From positions 1-15,537 of the forward strand of contig DYRX01000062.1 in NCBI GenBank assembly GCA_020718525.1: 15,537 bases of DNA, written 5' to 3'. The translations under genes were made by a program, and so were the position numbers. The notes under the pieces are model-generated. The model saw only the letters and a list, made by a program, of their open reading frames with translations. It did no database searches and was not told the DNA's origin. The stretch's first letter is position 1. Each line of letters starts with the position of its first letter. This DNA comes from Victivallis vadensis. Lineage in GTDB: Bacteria; Verrucomicrobiota; Lentisphaeria; Victivallales; GWF2-50-93. This document shows, piece after piece, positions 1 to 6,424 of the stretch.

Positions 1-11
1 AACGGAAATAT

Positions 12-200
12 TCAAACCGCCAAATTCAGAAAGTTACGGAATGGCGTTGACATCGGAGCTCTGAAATTTAAAATTGTCCGAGCAGTATTGTTCGCATTCT
101 TGCCGGCATTTGTCTCAGCAGACTGCGCAACTTGAGATACTGCATCCGTGAAGTTATAAAAGGTGAAAAGGGGAGGGGAGGGGACTTGCGTCTGGAGCAA
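12..200 (-). CDS. Doubtful 62-residue reading frame downstream of ispD
   Basis: This short frame starts at a TTG just after the ispD stop and encodes a Ser/Ala/Asn/Thr-rich peptide. I recognise no family, signal peptide, membrane segment or motif in it. No convincing Shine-Dalgarno sequence precedes the TTG, and the first codons run through a C-rich tract (complement of three GGGG runs at 170-183). It may be non-coding sequence following the ispD operon. It is listed only because it is the sole sizeable minus-strand frame at this window edge. Nothing else gene-like is visible between positions 1 and 218. Confidence 0.12.
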   Translation of the reverse strand: MLQTQVPSPPLFTFYNFTDAVSQVAQSAETNAGKNANNTARTILNFRAPMSTPFRNFLNLAV

Positions 201-218
201 CCGTATCTGATTTTTTAA

Positions 219-926
219 CTACAATTCGGTTCGGAGCCGTTTGAGGTCGCCGGGGTAGGTTATTTTGATGTTTCTTTCACTGCTCTCGAACATTCTGACC
301 GGATGTCCGGCATGCGACATTGCTCCCGCATCGTCGGTTGATTTGAATCCATCCTTGAAGGCTTTCTCGTATGCGGCGAGCAAGTCGCCTTTAATGAAGA
401 TCTGCGGGGTTTCCACCCGCCAGAGGCCCTCCCTGGAAATTTCTTCGAGGACAAAGGAGTCCTTGTCGGTTCTTTTTACAGTATCGCAGACGCGCCGTCC
501 GACGACCGCGCTTCCATGGAGCAGGGCGCATTTGTATGCGTTGATCAGGAGATTCGAGGAGGTCAGCGGGCGCGCCGAATCATGGACCGCGGCGAATTTT
601 AGACCATCCGGGAGTCTTGACAGTCCATTGAACACCGAATGCATTCGGCTTTGTCCGCCGTCGCATATTCTCAGTTCGGAATTGGGGAAATATTTGTAGA
701 GAGTTGCGAGGAATCTTTGGCGCAGGAGCGGATTTATCACGAGCGCCATATTTTTTTGCGGACATGCCTTGCTGAAATTCATTATGCTGTGGATGAAGAC
801 AGGAAGCCCCTCGAAATCGGCGAAGAGCTTGTTTTCTTCAGCATTTCCGCTTTCGAATCTGCTCCCGGATCCGCCGGCGGCGAAGACAACGCCCAGATCT
901 TCAAGAACGTCCAGTCTGGAATTCAT
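219..926 (-). CDS. ispD: 2-C-methyl-D-erythritol 4-phosphate cytidylyltransferase (IspD)
   Basis: A cytoplasmic enzyme of the MEP isoprenoid pathway that joins CTP and MEP to give CDP-methylerythritol. The 235-residue length from the ATG at 926 fits the family. Recognisable blocks, in order: a nucleotide-binding loop AAGGSGSRF near the N-terminus, VHDSARPL (family usually VHDAARP), DTVKR, ETPQ (usually QTPQ), DDAGAM (usually DDASA) and a terminal GDLKRL. The frame stays open upstream to 1040, but that would overlap the end of pta by 47 nt, so the ATG 67 nt after the pta stop is preferred. This ATG has no clear Shine-Dalgarno, and the preceding spacer can fold. It is the last gene of an apparent ackA-pta-ispD cluster, an unusual partner for acetate genes. 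Another IspD-like nucleotidyltransferase (for example of TarI type) is a less likely alternative. Confidence 0.9.
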   Translation of the reverse strand: MNSRLDVLEDLGVVFAAGGSGSRFESGNAEENKLFADFEGLPVFIHSIMNFSKACPQKNMALVINPLLRQRFLATLYKYFPNSELRICDGGQSRMHSVFNGLSRLPDGLKFAAVHDSARPLTSSNLLINAYKCALLHGSAVVGRRVCDTVKRTDKDSFVLEEISREGLWRVETPQIFIKGDLLAAYEKAFKDGFKSTDDAGAMSHAGHPVRMFESSERNIKITYPGDLKRLRTEL

Positions 927-930
927 ATAG

Positions 931-971
931 GCGGACCAGATGGGGCAGATGGAAACGTGCCGCCAGGTCCG
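931..971 (-). promoter_or_regulatory. Stem-loop in the pta-ispD spacer next to the ispD start
   Basis: On the minus strand, CGGACC (971 to 966) pairs perfectly with GGTCCG (937 to 932). A nested GGCA/TGCC pair (961-958 with 947-944) lies inside, enclosing a ten-base loop. The structure ends five bases before the ispD ATG, where a ribosome-binding site would normally lie, and no Shine-Dalgarno is present. It could limit ispD translation or mark an RNA processing site. The pairing is seen directly; the role is inference. Confidence 0.35.
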
Positions 972-993
972 GAAGTGACAGAAGCGAGGTGCA

Positions 994-2007
994 TCATATC
1001 GCCATTGCCTGGCATGCTGTGATCGCGGCGACGCCAACAATGTCCTCGGCGGAACAGCCCCGGGAGAGATCGTTTAGCGGCTTCGCAAGTCCTTGCAGTA
1101 TAGGACCATAGGCGGCGGCACCAGCAAGACGTTCTGTGATCTTGTAGCATATGTTGCCAGCGTTGAGGTCAGGGAATATCAGAATGTTCGCCTGCCCCTT
1201 CAGGACGCTGTCGGCGCATTTTTTCACTGCAACGGATGGAACTATGGCGGCATCCGCCTGGACTTCGGACTTTTCAAGCAGAACGTCGAGCTTCAGCTCC
1301 GAGATGCGCCTGCTGGTGATTCTTGTCGCTTCAACCACCTTCTGCAAGCTCTCATGCTGTGCACTGCCAAAGGTCGAGAAGGAGAGAAAAGCGATTTTCG
1401 GCTGTTTTCCCATCAATGCCCTATATGTTGACGCCGTTGCAATGGCAATGTCGGAAAGCTCTTCCGCGTTTGGATTCGGATTCACTCCGCAGTCGGCGTA
1501 AAGAAGTGTCTGTTCGCCGTTCGGAGCAGGGGTCTTCAGATCCATGATGAAGCAACTGCTTCCGATTTTCAGACCCGGGGCGGTGCCAATCACCGTGAAT
1601 GCCGCCCTTAGCATGTCAGGTGTCGATGCTATGCTCCCTGCGACCATTCCGTCTGAATTGCCCTTCCTCACCATCATTGCTCCGAAGAAAAGGCGGTTGG
1701 ACATGTATTCGGCGGCCTTTTCCATCGTCATGCCCTTCTTTGCGCGAATTTCGCAGAGTTCCCTGCAGAAGGATTCGCGCAAGTCGGATTTGCAATGATC
1801 CATTGTCGAGAAGCCGGTTGCGGAGACAGAAGCCTTTTTGCAGGATTCTGAAATTTCGCTTTCGGATCCGAGAACGACCACTTCGGCTATGCCTTTTTCA
1901 GCGATGATTGACGCCGCTTTGAGAACCCGCGGATCGTGTCCTTCGGGCAGTACGATTTTCTTTTTTGCAGACTGGGCTTTCGCGATAAAAGCGTCAAGAG
2001 CGGACAT
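994..2007 (-). CDS. pta: Phosphate acetyltransferase (short, single-domain type)
   Basis: A cytoplasmic enzyme that interconverts acetyl-CoA plus phosphate with acetyl-phosphate plus CoA, the partner step to acetate kinase. The 337 residues match the catalytic-domain-only form of the PTA/PTB family, lacking the large N-terminal regulatory part of the E. coli type. Visible signatures: KIVLPEGHDPRVLKAA at the N-terminus, RKGNSDGMVAGS in the middle, and, near the C-terminus, a block with ILIFPDLNAGNICYK followed by YGPILQGLAKPLNDLSRG. A strong Shine-Dalgarno, GGAGG six bases before the ATG, fixes the start. The gene begins 23 nt after the ackA stop, so the two are surely co-transcribed. In fermenters the pair makes ATP from acetyl-CoA; in the reverse direction it activates acetate. 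Acetyl-phosphate can also phosphorylate response regulators, of which two are encoded in this window. Confidence 0.96.
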   Translation of the reverse strand: MSALDAFIAKAQSAKKKIVLPEGHDPRVLKAASIIAEKGIAEVVVLGSESEISESCKKASVSATGFSTMDHCKSDLRESFCRELCEIRAKKGMTMEKAAEYMSNRLFFGAMMVRKGNSDGMVAGSIASTPDMLRAAFTVIGTAPGLKIGSSCFIMDLKTPAPNGEQTLLYADCGVNPNPNAEELSDIAIATASTYRALMGKQPKIAFLSFSTFGSAQHESLQKVVEATRITSRRISELKLDVLLEKSEVQADAAIVPSVAVKKCADSVLKGQANILIFPDLNAGNICYKITERLAGAAAYGPILQGLAKPLNDLSRGCSAEDIVGVAAITACQAMAI

Positions 2008-2030
2008 TGGAACCTCCGTTTATGTTTGAC

Positions 2031-3260
2031 TTAATTAGCGTCCGAATCCTCGGAAATGTTTCCCTGGGAGACGACTTCGAGCGTTTCTCTGGCAATCATA
2101 AGTTCTTCATTTGTAGGCATAACCACGGCTTTGAAGCGGCTCTTGTCGGTGCTGATTATGCCTGCCAACCCTTTGCATTGATTATTTCTTTCTGTGGAAA
2201 GTTCGAACCCGAGGCAGGATAGCTTCAACAGTATCATTTCGCGGATGACCGAGCTGTATTCGCCGATGCCGCCTGTGAAGACGATCGCGTCGGCTGAATC
2301 CAGGAGCGCGAAATAAGATCCGGCGTATTTGACGATTCTTGAAACGAACATGCGAAGAGCGCGGAGAGCCTGCTGATCTCCTGAATCTGCGGCCTTGATT
2401 ATGTCTCTCATGTCACTGCTGTTAATGCCGCCGACCCCGAGAAGCCCGCTTTTCTTGTTGAGAATTTTGTCTACCTCCTCCGCGCTCATTCCAAGCGTGA
2501 ATAGCCTTATAACGATGGCAGGATCAATGTCGCCGCACCTAGTTCCCATTACAAGACCTTCGAGCGGCGTCATTCCCATCGAAGTGTCAACAACGACTCC
2601 TTTGTTGATCGCCGCGGCACTGCATCCGTTGCCGAGATGGAAAGTGATCAGCTTGATTTGATTGAAATGGATTCCCAGGAATTTTGCTGTTGTTCTCGCC
2701 ACGTAGTTGTGCGATGTTCCATGAAAGCCGTATCTGCGTATTCCGTATTTTGTGTACAGCTCGTAGGGGAGGGCGTATAGATAGGACTCCGGCGGCATTG
2801 ACTGATGGAATGCGGTGTCGAAGACGGCGACATTGTTGATCCCCGGAAACATCGCTTCGCATGCCTCGATCCCGCTCATGTTTGGGGGGTTGTGCAAAGG
2901 CGCCAGTGCAAAGCAGTCCTTTATTATCCCTTTCACTTGCGAGTCAATGATCGCGGGCCTGGTCGCTCTTTCTCCCCCATGCACGACACGGTGCCCAATG
3001 GCCTGGACTTCACTGAGGGATTTCACCACCCCAATATCAGGATCCACAAGTTTTTCGGAAATTCTTTCGAGCGCGTCAACATAGGAATTGACTTTCACGC
3101 TGGCTTCGATTGCGATGCCATCGTGTCTCTGGTACTTCATCAGCGGACCGCTGAGTCCGATTCTCTCAATCTGCCCCTTCGCAAGCATTTTTTCCTGCGA
3201 CATGCTGAACAGTGTGAATTTAAGCGAGGAACTTCCGGCATTGACGACAAGAATCTTCAT
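2031..3260 (-). CDS. ackA: Acetate kinase
   Basis: Transfers phosphate between acetyl-phosphate and ADP, giving acetate and ATP (reversible), in the cytoplasm. The 409 residues are close to the family's usual 400. Diagnostic stretches: N-terminal NAGSSSLKFTLF, VFDTAFHQSMP, the HGTSHNYV segment, HLGNGCSAAAI, DTSMGMTPLEGLVMGTRCGD, and FTGGIGEYS toward the C-terminus, all belonging to the ASKHA phosphotransferase fold. The ATG at 3260 is preceded by GGAG at about ten bases. It is the first gene of the ackA-pta-ispD cluster, with a plausible promoter about 45-75 bases upstream. All expected motifs are present, with no frameshift or truncation. Propionate or butyrate kinase activity is a remote alternative, but the neighbouring pta argues for acetate. 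Confidence 0.97.
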   Translation of the reverse strand: MKILVVNAGSSSLKFTLFSMSQEKMLAKGQIERIGLSGPLMKYQRHDGIAIEASVKVNSYVDALERISEKLVDPDIGVVKSLSEVQAIGHRVVHGGERATRPAIIDSQVKGIIKDCFALAPLHNPPNMSGIEACEAMFPGINNVAVFDTAFHQSMPPESYLYALPYELYTKYGIRRYGFHGTSHNYVARTTAKFLGIHFNQIKLITFHLGNGCSAAAINKGVVVDTSMGMTPLEGLVMGTRCGDIDPAIVIRLFTLGMSAEEVDKILNKKSGLLGVGGINSSDMRDIIKAADSGDQQALRALRMFVSRIVKYAGSYFALLDSADAIVFTGGIGEYSSVIREMILLKLSCLGFELSTERNNQCKGLAGIISTDKSRFKAVVMPTNEELMIARETLEVVSQGNISEDSDAN

Positions 3261-3306
3261 AGTTCAAAGGCTCCAAATTTGGCTTGTGAGTGAATGTTGA
3301 CTCCTA

Positions 3307-3334
3307 CGAATATCCCGCGTATTGGAAAAGTCAA
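3307..3334 (-). promoter_or_regulatory. Candidate sigma-70-type promoter for ackA
   Basis: On the minus strand TTGACT (3334 to 3329; five of six matches to TTGACA) is followed, after 16 bases, by TATTCG (3312 to 3307; three of six matches to TATAAT). Transcription would begin near 3300, leaving a leader of roughly 40 nt before the ackA ATG. The -10 element is weak, so this is a tentative call. Confidence 0.3.
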
Positions 3335-3434
3335 ACACTCTGCAAATCAGACTGCGACAAAGTTTCAAACAAAAAGCTCATCAGGTTATTCTTGTGAATT
3401 CGGCATTGATTAGAGAATTCTAGCTTCCGATTCC

Positions 3435-3459
3435 GACAGCAGTCAGCCCCCCTGCTGTC
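3435..3459. repeat. Perfect 8-bp inverted repeat upstream of ackA
   Basis: GACAGCAG (3435-3442) and CTGCTGTC (3452-3459) form a perfect inverted repeat around a nine-base C-rich spacer. No T-tract follows on either strand, so it does not look like a simple terminator. It lies about 100 bases upstream of the candidate ackA promoter and could be a protein-binding site or an RNA hairpin. Confidence 0.45.
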
Positions 3460-3682
3460 CATTAGCAACGTCGCATAATATATCTTATGTTAAGTCGCGT
3501 CTGTCTTTTATAAGGGGATGTTAATGGTGTAACTATCTGCAATGCAATTAGTTGTGATATCATTAAAACATGCCTGTTAATAAGTTGTTCATGAAAGCAC
3601 TCAGGCAAGACGCACGCCGAGATTTGTAAATAAGTCGGCTGTGTAGAAATTATTTGGACTGCGGAATCCGGATGAAAATAGA

Positions 3683-3706
3683 AAAAATCCCATCCGCTTG
3701 GATTCG
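3683..3706 (-). terminator. Weak candidate terminator after the greA-like gene
   Basis: On the minus strand, beginning about 20 nt after the stop, AATCC pairs with GGATT around a nine-base loop and runs into a T-stretch of six. The stem is only five base pairs, so intrinsic termination here is uncertain. An alternative pairing, CGGATG (3669-3674) with CATCCG (3691-3696), would place the T-run in the loop. Confidence 0.25.
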
Positions 3707-3727
3707 AGGCAGATTCGACAGTATTTG

Positions 3728-5851
3728 TCAGTTTTCGTATTTTGAGTAGTTTGAAGCAATTTCATCGGGCAGGGGGGATATTGCCCGGATGGTCGCGCTG
3801 TGCCCGTTTGAAAGTAGAATGGAGACTCCTACGCATTTTCCGACGATTGACTGAGCCAAGGCAGATTCACATGAAATGATCTGCGAGTTTGGTTCGCTGT
3901 CCCAGGCGCCAAGGATGTGGTATTTTTCACTAGTTCCATCGTCAATCGCAATTTCTACTGTAGAACCAGGTATTGCCTTGTCCCTGAGGACAATCTGGCA
4001 GAAGTCGAGGACTTTTCCAGATAAAAGCTCTTTTTCGAGCATGTCCCGTCTTCCATATAGGTAGTTCTGCCTTTCTTTGGCCGCAGAGTACTCGGCATTT
4101 TCACGGAGATCTCCGTATTCTCTTGCATGTGCGATTGCGGCGCTGTTAAGAGGCAATTCCTTGTTAATTATACTTTCAAGCTCTTTTGCCTTAAGTCTGT
4201 ATGATCTGAGAGAAACTGAAATCGGCGCTTGCGATTGACCGCTCGGGTTCGCGCCCGGGTCTGATTTTTTTCTGTTGGATTGAAGTCCCCTGCCCTTTTC
4301 GGAATTGAGGAAATCCTTCAATTTTTGTGAATCTCTTGAAATTTTCACGATGCAGGAGCTTCTTTCGTCGTAGCTGAAATCTTCAGAATCTCTCATCATC
4401 TCGATGAAATCTCTCAATTCTTCCTCGTTTCTGCAGAGATCCAGAACTGTTTTTTGATATTCCTTACTGGAAATGAGGAGATTTCTGATTTCCTTTTTTG
4501 TTTGAGTAGATGAAGATGTGAGAAATTTGAAATATTGCTTATGGGAGAAGAAGTTTCCTACCATTTTTTTGAATTTACTTCGGTTTTTCCATGCCCAGAG
4601 GAAGATGTCAGGACTTGTTTCGATTTTTATCAGACCCGCCTCGAAGGCGCTCCTGAAACTCTGTTCGAATGGGCACGACTGCATGCATTTCAGGGGAAGC
4701 CTTGTAAATAGTTCCAGCAGATAGTCTTCAGTCTTCAGGAGTTTTATGGCAGAAAGAAGTGTTTTGGCGGGGGAAAGCGGAAGAGAGTTCCATGTTTCAG
4801 TGTCAAATTCCGACGGATTGACAGGAAAGAGGAATGGCTTTTGGAAAAGGTCGGAAAGAGTTTTGACTGTCTCGTCTGCAAGATGCGTGTCCAGCAGAAG
4901 GGCGAGGGTCTCCATATAGAGGATTTTCGCCCTGGGACTGTCCTCGTGGTCGCGCTCGAATATTTTTCTTGCCCAAGCCAATTCAGGCTCTGTCGGAGGA
5001 TCATTTGCATCAAGCTCAGCCCGCTTTTTCAAGAAATGGCAGAGTTCCTTCATATTGCGGGATTTCAGCAGGGATATGTCTTCTTCGGACTCTTCGTTTT
5101 TTTGGGATACTGCGCTAGAACTGTGAGCATGGGATTTCTGCGAAATCCGCATAATTGCGTCTGCATCCAATCCTGCGGCGGAAAGCAGAGCCCTGCAAAT
5201 TGCATCCAGGTCTTTTGGCGAGAGTTTTGCTGGCAGAAAAGAAGAGACGGAAGAAAAAATCTCGTTCGGGTGCGAGCCCGCGATTTCACGGAACTTTTCC
5301 AGACTGAGCGCTTCTGAAAATATTGAGAGAGAGTCAAGAGCCTCAGCTATACGCATTTTTCCTGCGTCAGCGTTTTTAATGTCCTTGAGGATGACGGAAT
5401 CAGTGAAAAGATCAATTTCGGATATTTTCCCCAGTCCAGTCTGTTTTGAAAAGAAAATGCGTTCTGGGGCGAGATTCTGCAAGACTATCGCCCTTTTGAA
5501 AAGAGAGTCTGGCTTGACTTGTGGATTTCTTGCCTCTATGAATTTTGCGACAAGCGATTTTGGGAGGGATGATGGAGCGAAACGTTTTGCTGAAGCTTCG
5601 ATTGCATTTCTTAGAAGGTGACTGTCTGAGAGCGGCAGTCCGTCCAGCGAAAGGCAGAATTTGGATCTATTTTCAGAGCTTTCAATTTTTCCAGACCAGG
5701 CTTCGAAGAGGGTGGACGCGCAGGCATCCAGGGATTCTCCGGAGATCGAGGAATCTGTAAGAAGCACGCGAATTTCCGAAAGGAGGGATTTGTCGTCCTT
5801 TTCTGTCGCTTCGAGTATCAGCGACTCCAATTTTTCAAGATTGCCGCTCAT
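3728..5851 (-). CDS. greA: GreA/GreB-type transcript cleavage factor with long N-terminal extension
   Basis: Gre factors enter the RNA polymerase secondary channel and stimulate cleavage of backtracked RNA. The last ~162 of 707 residues form a complete Gre module. The coiled-coil hairpin contains AREYGDLRENAEYSAAKERQ, whose Asp and Glu (about D581 and E584) match the E. coli GreA tip acidic pair D41/E44. An FKBP-like domain follows (GSTVEIAIDDG to SIVGKCVGVSILL). The preceding ~545 residues are mostly helical and charged. Around residues 130-170, a segment starting near RIFFSKQTGLGKISEIDLF resembles a small beta-barrel such as those of CarD/Tudor type; that match is tentative. Ordinary GreA is about 158 residues, while chlamydial GreA is around 715, so this architecture points to that superphylum. 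GGGGG lies six bases before the ATG, 19 nt after the lipoprotein stop, making it the last gene of the signalling operon. Confidence 0.88.
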   Translation of the reverse strand: MSGNLEKLESLILEATEKDDKSLLSEIRVLLTDSSISGESLDACASTLFEAWSGKIESSENRSKFCLSLDGLPLSDSHLLRNAIEASAKRFAPSSLPKSLVAKFIEARNPQVKPDSLFKRAIVLQNLAPERIFFSKQTGLGKISEIDLFTDSVILKDIKNADAGKMRIAEALDSLSIFSEALSLEKFREIAGSHPNEIFSSVSSFLPAKLSPKDLDAICRALLSAAGLDADAIMRISQKSHAHSSSAVSQKNEESEEDISLLKSRNMKELCHFLKKRAELDANDPPTEPELAWARKIFERDHEDSPRAKILYMETLALLLDTHLADETVKTLSDLFQKPFLFPVNPSEFDTETWNSLPLSPAKTLLSAIKLLKTEDYLLELFTRLPLKCMQSCPFEQSFRSAFEAGLIKIETSPDIFLWAWKNRSKFKKMVGNFFSHKQYFKFLTSSSTQTKKEIRNLLISSKEYQKTVLDLCRNEEELRDFIEMMRDSEDFSYDERSSCIVKISRDSQKLKDFLNSEKGRGLQSNRKKSDPGANPSGQSQAPISVSLRSYRLKAKELESIINKELPLNSAAIAHAREYGDLRENAEYSAAKERQNYLYGRRDMLEKELLSGKVLDFCQIVLRDKAIPGSTVEIAIDDGTSEKYHILGAWDSEPNSQIISCESALAQSIVGKCVGVSILLSNGHSATIRAISPLPDEIASNYSKYEN

Positions 5852-5870
5852 TTTAAGCCCCCTGCCCTTT

Positions 5871-6398
5871 TCAGTCGTTTCGGTGATAGTATTCGTAGTT
5901 TGGAACGGATAGCCTTTGAAGCTCTTCTGCGATGGTCTTTTCGAAGGGGCCCTTGACTTTCACTGTCACATTTTCCTTCTCGTCATCGAATACGACGCGC
6001 TCAGGGATGAAAGTCTTGTAGCATACGCCGTCAATGATGAACGCCATTTTTTCGTGCGCGAACTGGGAGCTTATCTGCATCCAGGTCAATTTCCCCTGAT
6101 AATCGAGATGCAGTAGAAGGTCGAAGTAGTTGGGCTTGCCGTCAATGGGAAGAAGCTCGATCTCCTTGATTGATTTTGAATGGAGATACGGGTTTACGTT
6201 TATCCAAATATTCTCGCCGCTGACGGTGCTGATCTCCTTTTCGAGTCTGCTGGCCCTCTGATATTTCACAATCTGGTTAAGGGTTATGATGCACTGCGGC
6301 TTGTGCATGTGCTTTTTAAATGTTTCGCAGGATGCGCAGGCTAGTACGATTGCGGTAGATGCGATCGCGGCAAAAAGGATTGAGCTGAGTCGTTTCAT
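5871..6398 (-). CDS. Small predicted lipoprotein, unknown function
   Basis: A 175-residue protein whose N-terminus is a signal peptide: MKR, a hydrophobic run (about residues 4-20), then two candidate lipidation cysteines, VLA-C21 or CAS-C24. Maturation by signal peptidase II to an envelope lipoprotein is therefore likely. The mature part is mixed alpha/beta by eye, with charged C-terminal segments; I recognise no family. The ATG at 6398 has AAAGGAAA well placed upstream. An in-frame ATG at 6425 overlaps the regulator's stop (TGATG) and would add nine residues, but has no Shine-Dalgarno, so the downstream start is preferred. It lies 26 nt after the sigma-54 activator and 19 nt before the greA-like gene, clearly in one operon. 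It may act with the extracytoplasmic part of the kinase, which is inference from position only. Confidence 0.78.
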   Translation of the reverse strand: MKRLSSILFAAIASTAIVLACASCETFKKHMHKPQCIITLNQIVKYQRASRLEKEISTVSGENIWINVNPYLHSKSIKEIELLPIDGKPNYFDLLLHLDYQGKLTWMQISSQFAHEKMAFIIDGVCYKTFIPERVVFDDEKENVTVKVKGPFEKTIAEELQRLSVPNYEYYHRND

Positions 6399-6424
6399 TC
6401 TTGTTTCCTTTGTTTTTAAGGACA

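Larger units (their letters stand above)
3261..3727. other. 467-bp gene-free region between greA-like gene and ackA
   Basis: No reading frame of credible length lies here on either strand, and I see no tRNA or other RNA gene. The sequence is AT-richer than its neighbours. It contains a candidate ackA promoter near 3307-3334, an inverted repeat at 3435-3459, a wide-spaced perfect repeat TGCCTG (3571-3576) / CAGGCA (3602-3607), and a possible terminator for the upstream operon near 3683-3706. It therefore looks like an operon boundary: the end of the signalling operon and the leader of the acetate operon. Confidence 0.7.

Noticed and set aside
170..183. Three adjacent GGGG runs separated by single A bases, considered as a G-quadruplex.
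   Set aside because: Only three runs are present, with no fourth nearby, so a standard intramolecular quadruplex is not supported.
265..1022. Plus-strand frames of 127-144 residues opposite ispD.
   Set aside because: They lie antisense to a clearly recognised gene and show no motif or ribosome-binding site.
3297..3325. Plus-strand TTGACT, 17-base spacer, TATTGG as a promoter.
   Set aside because: There is no plus-strand gene downstream before position 11691; the hexamers are probably accidental.
4287..5872. Exact 14-nt repeat CCCCTGCCCTTTTC at 4287-4300 and at 5859-5872, the second copy overlapping the greA ribosome-binding region.
   Set aside because: One such 14-mer pair is about what chance allows in a window this size, and the internal copy has no start codon at a suitable distance.
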